In this document: positions 34,537-46,048 of the stretch, piece by piece
Numbering within the stretch: position 1 is the first letter of the stretch
How the letters are laid out: the number at the start of each line of letters is the position of its first letter
From: Viola odorata
Lineage: Eukaryota; Streptophyta; Magnoliopsida; Malpighiales; Violaceae
Reading direction: 5' to 3'
NCBI GenBank assembly: GCA_963691705.1
Contig: OY829537.1
Span: 63,960,304-64,024,303, forward strand
Length of the DNA: 64,000 nucleotides
Translations under genes and position numbers: made by a program
The notes under the pieces: model-generated
Database searches by the model: none
Told to the model about the DNA's origin: nothing
What the model saw: only the letters and a program-made list of their open reading frames with translations

Positions 34537-35866
34537 ATGACCAGGAGATCTGCTCCAGATCTAACTCCCTCTATACCTCGAATTGACCGGAATAAAAAGA
34601 GGACTTCGAAGGCAAGCCAGAGGAACATCTACTCAACATAGAGTAATCCCTCATCCTGCCCTCGACGGATCTCCTTCCAATCTGGCCAATCAGGACTGTC
34701 AGTTCTTTCAAGACCTAGCCTACCTCCATCGCAGTCTCGACAAACCAGTAGCTGCCCAATTCGATTTCCCAGCAATGGAAGACCATGACAACAATGAATG
34801 TCACGAGGATCCACCACTACCTCCTCCAGCACAACAAACCATCGATAATTTCTATGCCACCCCCGACATGTCGAGTAGCTGCATTGTTTGGCCCGCTGTC
34901 CTTCACGACTGGACCTTGAAGTCTGCCGTTATGCATCACCTTCCAACCTTTCGAGGGGTTGCCAAGGAAAATGCACTCCGCCATCTTCAACAGCTCCACT
35001 CTATCTACGAGGCCATGAAACCTGCCAACGTCAGCATCGACCAAGCCAAGCTGCACGCTTTCTAGTGGTCTCTAAAGGATGATGCCCTCGACTGGTATTA
35101 CGACCTTCCTCCAAGATCAATTCACTCTTGGGCGGATATGTCTAAGATTTTCACCGAGAAGTATTATCTGACTTCTATTTCCAACACCACGTGTAAACAG
35201 CTTGTCTCCATAGTCCAGAAGAAGGAGGAGACTCTAGCCCAGTATTATGAAAGGTTCCAGAAGATGCAGTCTAGCTGTCCCTCCCATAACCTCACGGAGC
35301 ATGCCCTTGTTCAGTATTTTTGTGAAGGCCTCAAAGCCCACGATAAGGCTTTAGTCAACGCTGCTGCCGGCGGATCTCTAACTGCTCTTACCCCAACACC
35401 TGCTAAGGCAACAATAGAGCTCATGGCAAAAAATGCTTCTTTTGACCCTGCCAACTATCAAGGCCAAGATGTCCAAGTGGCCGCCTTACAAAATCAGCTA
35501 TCCTCCCTCACGGGGATGTTTCAGAATTTCATGACAGGGCAATCCCCGCCTTTCAAGGCCTGCCAAATATGTAATTTGGTAGACCATCCTACTGATGCGT
35601 GCCCCCACATTCCGGATGAAATCAAAGTTAATGCTGCTGGTCAGTATGTCCCGACCCCATATGGCCAAAACTACAATCAGGGCTGGAAGCAGCCAAATCT
35701 AGGATGGGTTCCAAACCCTCAGTCTTCGGGACCTAGCCATCAACAGCATCAACAGAATCCTTATGGGAATCACCCTCTACCTCCCAACATGTAGAACTAC
35801 AGACCTCGACCAATTTTTCAACAGAATCAGTATCAACATCAGCCTCCCCAAGATCAGACTTTTGTC
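34537..35866 (+). pseudogene. AthB gag
   Basis: The start ATG at 34537 (MTRRSAPDL) leads into a frame that ends after about 35 codons. The gag core continues in the next frame from about 34583, implying an early indel. Core motifs: LRHLQQLHSIYEAMKPANVS near 34975-35035, DWYYDLPPRSIHSWADMSKI, KKEETLAQYYERFQKMQ near 35217-35267, LVNAAAGGSLTALTPT near 35351. A CQICNLVDHPTDAC knuckle lies at about 35562-35603. Stops at 35063-35065 and 35792-35794 are TAG codons within one frame shared with pol. Confidence 0.85.
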
Positions 35867-38065
35867 GTGCCCCCGAATACAGAGATACCTCAGAACCCCG
35901 AACAGCAGAAAGAAATCGAGGAACTTAAGAAGCAAATGAGCACCATGATGGGCCAAGTGAAAGAGCTGACTAATCAGGGGAGATTTCCACCTCAGACCGA
36001 AGCAAATCCAAAGCACAATGTCTGTGCATTGACTTTGCGAAGTGGAACGACTTCAAAACCTCCTGCACATCCAGCCCCCGACATAGAGAACTCTCCAGAG
36101 TCTGAACTTAGGCCGAAACCCAGAGCAAAACTCCTAAAAGTTTCCAGATTTATCGAGGTCATGGAAGATAGAGTCCGCTCTCCTAGAGGCTCCCCAAGGA
36201 ATGACCCCAATCCACCTGAATTCACCCAAGAGTATATTCACAAGATTCTCGAGCCCCCGTTCCCTCACAGATTGGTCAAAACCAAGAAAGATAAGGAGGA
36301 CCGCGATATCTTTGAGATGTTCAGCAAGGTAGTTGTCAACATCCCTCTTCTCCAGGCAGTAAAGAATGTCCCTCGCTACGCCAAATTCCTAAAACAACTA
36401 TGCACGAACAAGAGCAAGTTCGCTGAAGTTAACAAGATCAGTGTAGGAGCTAACGCTTCTGCCCATATCCAGCGGAGGATCCCTCCGAAGTGCAAGGACC
36501 AAGGAATGTTCATCATTCCCTGCCGAATTGGTACAGTCGACATCGAGAAAGCCATGTATGATCTAGGGTCAGGAATAAACGTCATGCCATTGATCATCTA
36601 TAACTATCTAGGCCTCGAGCCTCTCATACCTACAGACCTTGCCATTCAGCTTGCAGACCGTTCTATCATCTACCCTGAGGGGATCATCAAAGATGTCTTG
36701 GTCCAAGTGGGAGAATTCTTATTCGCAGCAGACTTCTATGTTATTGCAATGGAGAATGAAGATTCTACTAAGTCTACTGATGTTCTTCTGGGCCGTCCAT
36801 TTCTGGCCACCGCTCGGTTAAAGATTGATGTTCATGATGCGACAATCTCCCTCAAATTCGATGGGGAAATCATCAAATTCAACATGCTGGAAGCCATGCG
36901 ATACCCATCCGAATTCTCAAGTGTTAATTATATTGATGTTATTGATCCCATTATAGAGGAAGTCGCTGAAATTCATTTTACTAACCCTTTGCAGTTTGCC
37001 CTTGATAGAAGTATGACACCAGCTCTTCTAGATGTCATGGCCTCGATGCTTTCTGTGCCCCTTGAACTACGCTCCGTCGTCGCTGACCTAGAGGAATGCG
37101 CGGTTGCCCAGTATGAATCCCCGAAGATATCTCCTGACTACCCAGGCCATGTTAAGTTGTTTCCCTCTATTGATCAGGCTCTAGCCCTCGATCTGAAGCC
37201 TCTGCCTCCCCACTTGAAATATGCTTATCTAGGTCCCGACGACTCTCTACCCGTCATTATCTCCAACAAGCTCAAACATCCTGAAGAGTCCGAGCTGATT
37301 TCCTTGTTAAAAGAATTTAGACACGTCATAGGGTGGACCATCGCAGATATCAAGGGCTTGTCACCAGCTCTATGCACTCATCGTATCCACTTTGAAGATG
37401 CTAGCAAAACTATACGCCAGCCCCAACGCCGATTGAACCCACCTATGATGGAAGTGGTCAGGAATGAAATTTTGAAGTTGTTAGATGCAGGAGTTATCTA
37501 CCCCATCTCCGATAGCCCATGGGTCAGCCCTATACAGGTCGTACCCAAGAAAACTGGTATCACCATCTCCATTGGGCAAAACGGCGAATCCATTCCCACC
37601 CGAATCCAGAATGGGTGACGAGTGTGTATTGACTACCGTCGACTGAATGTTGCAACTAGGAAAGACCACTTTCCCCTGCCCTTAATTGATCAGATGTTGG
37701 AACGTCTCGCGAGCAAGACTCACTATTGCTGTCTAGATGGTTACTCCGGTTTCCACCAGATCCCAGTCGCCCCCGAAGACCAGGAGAAGACCACCTTCAC
37801 ATGCCCTTTTGGTAATTTTACTTATAGACGCATGCCCTTCGGTTTGTGTAATGCCCCCGCCACCTTTCAGCGTTGTATGGTAAGTAATTTCTCCGAATTG
37901 GTTGAAAATGGAATCGAGGTCTTCATGGATGACTTCACGGTCTATGGGAATTCCTTTCAAGAATGCATGGGCAACTTGAAGAAATGTTTAGAGCGCTGTA
38001 TAGAGACAAATCTTGTCTTAATTTCGAGAAATGCCACTTCATGGTGGATCGAGCCCTCGTTCTAG
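35867..38065 (+). pseudogene. AthB gag C-terminus, protease and reverse transcriptase
   Basis: Continues in the gag frame. The C-terminal gag segment contains LLQAVKNVPRYAKFLKQLC. The protease active site DLGSGINVMPL starts at 36560 and its second block is DVLLGRPFLATARLKIDV. RT has RQPQRRLNPPMMEVVRNEI near 37415-37470, then a TGA at 37616-37618, CIDYRRLNVATRKDHFPLP, GYSGFHQIPVAPEDQEKTTF and catalytic EVFMDDFTVYG near 37917-37950. A 1-nt frameshift near 38010-38020 truncates the frame; the RT C-terminus continues in another frame. Confidence 0.88.
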
Positions 38066-38727
38066 GTCATATCATCTTGGTCAGAGGAATCGAAGTCGAC
38101 AAGGCCAAGATTGAGGTGATTGCATCCCTACCCTATCTAGCGTGTACTCGCGATGTGCAATCTTTTCTAGGACACGCCGGTTTCTACAGACGGTTCATTA
38201 AAGATTTTTCCAAAAATGCCCAACCTATGTGTCACTTGCTCCAGAAGGAAGTACCATTTGATTTCGATGAAAGCTGCAAAGCTGCCTTTGAACTCCTAAA
38301 AAACAAGCTTATCTCAGCACCGATCATTCGTGCCCCCGATTGGACATTGCCTTTCGAGGTCATGTGCGATGCCAACAATCAAGCCTTAGGTGCCGTTCTG
38401 GGTCAGAAGAAAGACAAAGAGACCTATGTCATCTATTATGCTTCCAAGCTATTAGATCCAGCCCAGCAGAACTATACAACCATAGAAAAAGAACTCTTGG
38501 CCGTGGTTTATGCCCTAGACAAGTTCAGGCAATACCTTTTGGGCATTCATGTTCTCGTCTACTCGGATCACTCAGCCCTTAAATGCTTGTTGACAAAGGC
38601 AGATGCCAAACCTTGGCTTATTCAGTGGATATTGTTGCTACAGGAATTTAACATCTCGATCAAGGACAAAGCAGGAAGGGAAAATTTGGTGGTAGATCAT
38701 GAGCAGACTTCCAGCCCAAGAAAATGA
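38011..38727 (+). pseudogene. AthB RT C-terminus and RNase H
   Basis: The frame after the RT frameshift: NFEKCHFMVDRALVLGHI, RSFLGHAGFYRRF-like block (QSFLGHAGFYRRFIKDFSK), then RNase H with Asp in MCDANNQALGAVLGQ, Glu in TIEKELLAVVYALDKFRQYL and Asp in VYSDHSALK. It ends IKDKAGRENLVVDH, where another frameshift (about 38700) replaces the expected end. Confidence 0.85.
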
Positions 38728-38810
38728 CTCACTCGTGCCTATCTGAGATACCTTTCCAGACGAACAATTGTGTCTAGTCCAGGCTGTTTACTCCCCATGG
38801 TTTACAGATA

Positions 38811-40053
38811 TTGCGATTTTTTGTGCTACTGGCACCTTCCCCGCTGATGCTTCCCCATCCAAATGCAACAAAATCAGACGACAATCCAAATACTATATTT
38901 GGGATAGCCCTTATCTATGGAACTATGGATAAAGTGCCCTCGATCCTCAAATTTTGCCATTCTGAAGGAGGACACTTTGCGACCAAGAAAACTGCACTCA
39001 AAGTTCTAGAAGTCGGTCTTTACTGGCCCACCATTTTCAAGGACAGCTACATATACTGCGCTTCGTGCCCCTGATGCCAAGCCACTAGAAATATCGGGGC
39101 CAGGAATCAGATGCCCTTAACGAATATTATCCCATGTGAGATCTTCGATATCTGGGGCGTAGATTTCATAGGCCCGTTCCCCAATTCCTTTAGTAATATC
39201 TACATTCTCCTCGCATTCGACTATGTTTCCAAATGGGTCGAGGCCAAGGCAACACAGGCTGACGACTCCAAGGTGGTAGTAAACTTTCTACGCACCAATA
39301 TTTTCAATCGGTTTGGTACACCTCGAGCTCTCATCAGCGATAGGGGTACACACTTCTGCAACCGTGTCGTGGCCTCGCTTTTGGCCAAGTATGACGTCCA
39401 TTACAGGACATCTACAGCTTATCATCCACAGACAAATGGCCAAGCTGAAGTGTCAAACCGGGAGATTAAGTCCATTCTTGAGAAAACAGTGAACCAGTCC
39501 CGAAAGGATTGGAGTCTGAAGTTGGATGACGCATTCTGGGCTTATTGGACAGCTTTCAAGACCCCGATTGGTATGACGCCCTATAGACTCGTATATGGCA
39601 AGCCGTGCCATCTCCTAGTGGAGATAGAGCACAAGGCTTTTGGGGCCATTAGGAAAGTGAATACGGATCTAGGGCCCACTGGGCAAAACAGACGTCTGCA
39701 GATACAGGAGCTCGAAGAGCTGAGGGATGATGCTTATGAGAATTCCATGCTCTACAAGGGCAAGACAAAAGCTTATCATGACAGGCACCTCCGCCCCAAA
39801 ACCTTTTCCGTTGGACAAAGAGTATTATTGTATAACTCAACGCTTGCGACTATTTGCAGGAAAACTCAAGTCCAAATGGTCTGGACCTTTCGTAGTCACG
39901 ACAGTCTATGACCATGGAGCGGTCGAGATTCAGAACCCCGAAACAGGAACAATCTTCAAGGTCAATGGCCACAGGCTGAAACCCTTTTATGAAGGATTCA
40001 AGCCATCGACCGTTGAGGAGGCCATCGTGGAACCTCCACCTATCCAGGCCTAG
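38811..40053 (+). pseudogene. AthB integrase
   Basis: Zinc-binding part: FCHSEGGHFATKKTALKVLE then CASCP, a TGA at 39072-39074, and CQATRN. Catalytic core: Asp in [11 protein letters not shown], Asp in [13 protein letters not shown], Glu in [17 protein letters not shown]. The C-terminal region has [16 protein letters not shown] and [12 protein letters not shown] frameshift near 39838-39850 moves the last part ([30 protein letters not shown]) to another frame ending at 40053. Confidence 0.86.
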
Positions 40054-40647
40054 ATCGGAGTAGCATGTCGAGGTCCCGACGAGTAAACAGACCACACTGG
40101 AGGCATTTGATATGCCGTCCATCCTTTTTCTCTCTCCCTTATCTTTTCTGAATCTTTTCGAATCCCTTGTTTATATCCCTTTTTATTTCCCTTAATCTCT
40201 GTCCTTTCCTTTTCCCAGGAGATTTTATTCCTTGTTATTAGTAATCATCAACCTTTATTCTCTCTTTTTGTCATTATCCTATTTAACTACCACTTTTTGA
40301 AATTTGAAAAAGTTGTTTTCCTTTTTAGGTGGTTGGGATACACGCGGGCCGCTCTTCTCAGAGCCCAAGACGCCACATAGGTTGCTAGGAAAAGAAAGGT
40401 CGCCCTAATTAAAGAAAAAGTTGCGCTATTAATTATAGCCGTTAGTTACTTTTCTCTTTCCCAAGCTCCTACTTCGTCCTCACCTCTCTCTCAAAGCCCA
40501 AAACACATCACTTTCATCTCTCTCAAACACGCAACCCTCATCTCCTACCTCCCAAACATCTCCATCACCAGTTGTTCTCCCACATCACCATCAATGGTGC
40601 CGTGAGTAAAGAAACCCATCCGCAAAAAAACCTCAGGGCCCCACCCA

Positions 40648-42285
40648 GTGGATGACCCTGCCAGCCCGGTCCCTTCGCGATCCAGATCTCAAACAACATC
40701 CCTCCACTCCGGCTCATTCAAAATTGCCACTCCACCCTTTGTCCAGGCTCTCCCCATCCCTTCTCCTCCGGTAACCTCACAACCGTCTGAAGGACAAGGA
40801 CGAGAGTTCACTCCGGTCGAGGACGACCTGGAAATTACTAGTTCCCTCCCTCCTACCTCGACCACAACCAGATGTGGCCGTGTGGTTAAGCTCTCTCCAG
40901 GTTCTTCAACCGCAAAATCCAAGGCCGCATCCAAGCCCAAAAAGGTATCTCTCACTGCCAGAAAACTCCCAATCGATGCTGCCATAGAACGATTTCTGGC
41001 CCCCGAAGCAGCCCTCGAAGAGGAACTGCCAGAAGATCAAGAGCAAGAGGAGGAGGCTGAGCCAGAGCAAGCAAATGAAACCCTGGCGGAAGGTACTGGT
41101 GAGAGTGGAGAAGCTGAGGAGGAAGAAGAAGAAGTTGAGGATCTCGAAGCTGAAGAGGAAGTGGTGAGGGAAGCCGTCGAGAAAGAGAAGAAACAGATGG
41201 AAGTCGCCGCTAAAAAGGTAGCGGGAAAGAAAGGCAAATCGAAAGCTTCGGCTAGAGTGGAGCAGCCGGCAGAAGTTGAGACGCCGGTAGGACAGAAGTG
41301 GAAACTGCCCCCCTCCAGCAAAGCCAAGGCCTCGACATCCAAGAAGTCTCGAGGTCCCGATGAGGTCTCAGATCCCGAGGCCCCGACGCCAGTTCCCCCT
41401 TCTGCATCTCGAGCGACTTCCACCCAGGTCACTTCTAACCTTTCTGTGTTGCATGAATGGTTGATTTTTAATGACAAACCCTCACTTGATAAACTGCGCC
41501 AATTGAATCACAAAGGCGTTAGCTCTTGTGCGCGCCTGGACATGAACTTTTTGGCCAAGATGGGCATAGAGTCTCGAGTCCGAGAGTTAGTGGCTAATAT
41601 TGGTTGGGAAGCCCTGTTCTTTTTAGAACACCTCACCTTTATTGAACTCTCACTTGAGTTCTTTACTACCTTTTGGGTTGCCTCTGATAGTTTCAGGCCG
41701 AAAGGCAAAGTAGGTCCCAAACTCTCCACCCCTGGTCTGATAAACTTTAGGTTGGTAAACAAATGGACCCCACTGTCTCTTAATGAATTCAATTGTATGC
41801 TTGGTTTTGTTAAACCTGATGAGTTAGATTCTACTACATATAAAAATGCTCTAACTGTTATACCCCATGTTTTTTATGCTTCTGTTGCGTTTCGTAAGTT
41901 TACCAATAACCCTGATGCTAAATTTGACCCTATGCAAAGTAAAGCCCATGAAATTGTTGACCCTGCATTGCACATCCTGCATAGATATCTAGCCCTCACC
42001 TTCTCGGGTAGGTTTGGATCCTCGGGACAGTTATCTGTGCAGGAGCTTTACTTTTTATGGTGCATGACGCATAAACATAGGGTTAATCTCGGTTTTTGGG
42101 TTGCCTCGGGTATCCTTCATGTTCTAAATGGTGCCCGAGGTCCTATTTTAGGATCCCTTATCTCCCTGATTGCTGTAAAATTGCATAGTCTTAACCTGTA
42201 TGACAGCAACCTTTCTGAACCCTTTGCATTCAAAGATTTAGAAGTCCGTACCTTAGATGTTATGGGTCATCTCTGTGTTTCATAA
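40648..42285 (+). CDS. AthB third ORF, Athila-type protein of unknown function (545 codons)
   Basis: An intact frame downstream of integrase. Residues 1-125 are Ser/Pro-rich, about 120-215 are highly acidic then Lys-rich (likely disordered or coiled coil). A folded-looking C-terminal region (about 265-545) contains KMGIESRVRELVANIGWEAL, ELSLEFFTTFWVAS and KWTPLSLNEFNCMLGF. Athila elements commonly carry an ORF here; it has been called env-like by position. I see no N-terminal signal segment, and only short hydrophobic stretches, such as LGSLISLIAVKLHSLNL near the C-terminus. It is better preserved than the adjacent pol. Confidence 0.75.
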   Translation: MDDPASPVPSRSRSQTTSLHSGSFKIATPPFVQALPIPSPPVTSQPSEGQGREFTPVEDDLEITSSLPPTSTTTRCGRVVKLSPGSSTAKSKAASKPKKVSLTARKLPIDAAIERFLAPEAALEEELPEDQEQEEEAEPEQANETLAEGTGESGEAEEEEEEVEDLEAEEEVVREAVEKEKKQMEVAAKKVAGKKGKSKASARVEQPAEVETPVGQKWKLPPSSKAKASTSKKSRGPDEVSDPEAPTPVPPSASRATSTQVTSNLSVLHEWLIFNDKPSLDKLRQLNHKGVSSCARLDMNFLAKMGIESRVRELVANIGWEALFFLEHLTFIELSLEFFTTFWVASDSFRPKGKVGPKLSTPGLINFRLVNKWTPLSLNEFNCMLGFVKPDELDSTTYKNALTVIPHVFYASVAFRKFTNNPDAKFDPMQSKAHEIVDPALHILHRYLALTFSGRFGSSGQLSVQELYFLWCMTHKHRVNLGFWVASGILHVLNGARGPILGSLISLIAVKLHSLNLYDSNLSEPFAFKDLEVRTLDVMGHLCVS

Positions 42286-44351
42286 GGTGTGCTGAGTTTC
42301 TCTACAAGTTATACACCACCAGGAGATAAGGTTTTCGGGACCAAGATCGGTGGACACTTCGACTATCCAGATCCTTCAAGACCCCGATCTTCTTCGGTTC
42401 CTCCAGCCCATGCCGAGACATCTCGCCAAGTCCAGAATGTATCTACAGCAGTCCAGACCCCGACTCCAGCTCTTGTCTATGATCCCGCACAGACGCGACT
42501 CCTCTAGGCCATTCTCAAGGAACTTCAGGCTTTGACAGCTGAAGTTGCCCGGCGCAATCTCCCACCCCAATGATCCCGCCCCTGAACCATTTTAAACTTC
42601 TTGCCCTCGAGGAGGGTTCTGAACAATTTCTTTTTATTACCGCTTTCATTTTTGGATATACTGTACTACTTTTAAATTGCTTGAACTCCTTTGTGTGCCC
42701 TTCCCGCATTGAGGACAATGCGTTGCCTAAGTGTGGGGAGGGATTTATCGTGTTTTAATTGTTTGTTTGCATGTTTAAATTTCTGTTTGTTGCATGACTG
42801 TGTGTTTTTCGGATTTTTTTCAAACCTTTTCGGATTTTTCTTTTAGTCCTTGCTAGGAAATTTTGCCACTGTCCGTCTTAAAACCCTCATTGTTGGCATG
42901 TATTTTTGATTTCTGATGCATAGAAGAAACATGACATTCATCGCATCTATGCCTAAGCATGCATTTCTAGACCTGTTAGCCCTTATATCTAATCTTGCCC
43001 TAGACGCCAGTAATCACTATTTGAATCCGTGAGCATTTTTGAGCTTCATGCCTATTTATTTCTGAGTGAAAATGCTTGACTAGACACTGTCTAGGTTTGC
43101 ATAATATCCCTTGGTATAGGCACCATTAGACGAGGGAAAGCAGCAAAACGACGAGGAAACTTTGCAAATTTTTAAATTTCTTTCTTTCTTTCTTTTCTCT
43201 TGGAATTTTTATCTCCCTCTCTTCTTCCTTTTCATGCCCTCGATTCCCATTCTCCACTCTCTTCTAACCATTTGCTCCTTTTCATTGTCCTTTCCTTGGC
43301 AGGTGAGTAACACTCTTCATCACAAAGGCAAGGGCTAGATTCCGAAAAAGATAAGTGTGGGGAGGAAGAATATTATCAAGGGCACGAAAGAGCAAGAGCA
43401 GAAATCAAGATTCGAGGCCACGACAGCATCTCAATGTTACTTCCTCACCACTCCAGAATTTAAGTGTAGGGAAGTAAAAGTCAATTCCCAAGGCCTCGGA
43501 ATCAAGTGCCCCAAAGCAGTATTTAAAGCTCTGCCATCCCAGCTCCAGTTCAGAAAAATAGAAAATTAAATGCGGATACAAGTTTCGAGCTGAAAAAAAA
43601 AGAAAAGTAAATGCCTTGTCTGCCTGTTTTTTCGGTTCTAAAAAAAAATAAAATTACAAATTTATTATATATCCAAATAAATTCAGATCAAGCATTCCAG
43701 AAGGCAGCCATTCGAGCCCCCGAAGCACAACGTAGACCTCCCCCACTGAAGAAAGTCAAAGCCATTGTCTAGCCCTCGCCATCAGCCTTCTTCAGCGAGT
43801 GTTACTCACCATCTCGCCTTCTTCTAAGCCAAGGAATCCTCTCCCAGATTTGTTTTCTTCTCTTTCCATTCCTTTTTCTCTTCTCCCTTCACCTCGGTTT
43901 CCTTCATCTCGCTCCATTCCTCTCTTATTTCTGCCCCTCTTCTTTTTATTTATTTTTTTATTTTCTGCAAAGTTGCCTTTCATCATTAGATTGCCCTCGC
44001 ATGTGACCTACAGTACTCGGATTGACGTGCAAACTCTACCTGTGTTGTGTTATTTGCATTCTTGAGTGATAGCCTAAACACATATTTTGTTTTGAGTATG
44101 AGTGCAAACACATATCCAGGTGAGGATTGCTGGTGAATAGGCTTGGTCTGGGAAAGTCTAGTTTGTGGGGTCGTTATTCTATCAGCCAGATGCAGGTGCT
44201 TTTCTAGGACTAGATTTGTTGATTGGGTGTAGTTTGTTGGATGGCATGTCTATTCTGTGTGTTAGGGGTTGAAGATGTATGTTGATGCATGAGGTAGTTT
44301 TCCACTTTTGTTAATGCTCGAGGGTGAGCATTGGGGCAGTGTGGGGATGTT
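42286..44351 (+). other. AthB 3' non-coding region with repeated polypurine-like tracts
   Basis: About 2 kb with no domain recognised. GTGTGGGGAG-type tracts occur near 42731, 43353 and 44340; the last abuts the 3' LTR and is the likely plus-strand primer. Pyrimidine-rich runs lie at 43150-43260 and 43800-43960. Several blocks (about 42970-43135 and 44010-44170) match blocks in TatD's 3' region in the same order. Confidence 0.7.
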
Positions 44352-45828
44352 TGATAGCATGTCTCATGAGCATGATTTTACCTTCTTTTCTAGCCCTTTT
44401 CAGGGGCATGATTCTGCTAATTGACCCTTATTTCTATCTTTATTGCAGATCGGAGTCAATAGAAGGAAAAGATCGAAAAGAAGCATTTTTGGAGTATTCC
44501 TGAGGATTTCCCGCTTCAAGGCCTAGAAGTCTAGATTGACTCCGGCCTCGACAAATCTGCATCTTCTCTCAATCGAAACCAAAGAGAAGCATCTTCAAAG
44601 ATCCGCACGGGATTCCGTGCGCTTCTAGAAGCTGTCGCGAGCGTCAGGATTCTAGGATATTCTCCTGAAGGACATCTGCTGTCACGCCCCAATTCATCCG
44701 CCTTCCCCTTAGCTGTTTTTGTCCCTGAGCTAGTTTTAGCCTATATAAGCTAAGTTTTAGTGTTTTGTGTACGAACGACTGACCTAGGACATTAATACAT
44801 CACTCTCTTTTACCCTAATTTCTGGGGATCATCTCCTCTTAGCATTTTTGGGAGCAGCCGCCAACTTTGAAAAGGGGAAGCTTTGATTAATACTATTTCA
44901 TCTTTTCGGTTTCTTCTATCCCTTCTCTTTTATTTATTGTATGTTTATCATCCACTGTTCATATTCTATTATGAGTAGCTAAGTTCCATCCTCTTAGTAA
45001 AGGGTGTTTTGAGGGTTGTAGGGTTCGGTTAGGAGGCCTAATGCATGCTTAATATATTCTCTTGTGACATATAATTGTTTACCGTTTTAATCCCATGCTC
45101 ATTTAGGAATGTTAAGGGCCTGATCAACTGTTGATATTTCTGTATGAGTACTGTCATTCTCTTGGTTATAACTGACGCGAAGCCTTGAGTTAGAGTAGAC
45201 ACCTAGTGGAGGCAGCGCGAGAGGCCTTTGTCTAGGGGTAAACAGTTATTTAGGGTATGCGATACGAGTCTGATAAGCTGAGCTATCGCGCCCTAGATCT
45301 GTCTTACCTCCCCTTCATGGGCATTCTGAGTAGTGCCTCCCCGCATTCATGCCTAGGAGAACGGCGGAACGTCAAGGCCACCTCATATGTGGAAACAGGG
45401 GGTGGCTTTTATCTAAGAAGGTAAGAAGGGGATGCGGTGTGGAAACGCGGTCCCTATAGCAGGTCTGTACTTGAGTCTGGAATATTTTTGTGCCAATGAC
45501 TGACTGACCTAGAAAAGCAACCCAAGAACAACTTTTGCTAAGATTCCTTCCTATCTGATTTATATCTCTCTAATTTGTTTTGTTATCTAGCCCTGGATTG
45601 TGATTTCATTTTGTGCCTTAGATAACAATTTTACTTATTTGTCTTGTTAGCTCCAGATCCTCCCCCTGTGTTACTTGTTCCTTCTCTGTTGCACTTTCTC
45701 CCTGTCATACATTTTTATTAACATATTAATCCTTCAATCTCTATGGTTCGACCCTGTCTTGCCCTATACACATTTATTTGTGCATTTAGGCATCAAGATA
45801 AATGTTAAGTATATTTGACTGACGATCA
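44352..45828 (+). repeat. AthB 3' LTR (1477 bp)
   Basis: Same termini as the 5' LTR. Differences include an extra segment after CATGAGCATG (about 44375-44425), loss of the segment corresponding to 5' LTR 33085-33130, and deletions near 45574 and 45658. Confidence 0.93.
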
Positions 45829-46048
45829 AATTCCCTTACTTGTGCAGATCTTCTTGGAGGCAGAAAGAATAGAGAACATGCTGGCTTTGGAGCTTGTACC
45901 AGACAAACGAGCGGTCTTGGCCACAGGTTTGGCCAAGACTGCCAAGCTAGAAACGTGCTGAGCATGGAGTCAAGGAGTTGATTGGATCGGCAGCTGGATG
46001 ACGGACTGGAAGGATGAGCCGTGCGTAGATTAGACTGAAGGATCCTGA
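45829..46048. other. Unassigned sequence between LTRs
   Basis: Moderate GC, no gene recognised. It probably continues the sequence into which AthB inserted. Confidence 0.35.

Larger units (their letters stand above)
32954..45828 (+). mobile_element. AthB: full-length Athila-lineage Ty3/gypsy retrotransposon (12.9 kb)
   Basis: Both LTRs are present (32954-34481 and 44352-45828), beginning TGATAGCATG and ending GACGATCA. A tRNA-Asp-like primer-binding site follows the first. The order is gag, protease, RT, RNase H, integrase, third ORF, 2-kb 3' non-coding region, polypurine tract. Flanks ATTTC (32949-32953) and AATTC (45829-45833) could be a target duplication with one change. Stops, frameshifts and LTR indels show it is old and defective. 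Confidence 0.93.

Noticed and set aside
40648..42285. Calling the AthB third ORF a genuine envelope gene
   Set aside because: No signal peptide, fusion segment or clear membrane anchor visible; only its position resembles env.
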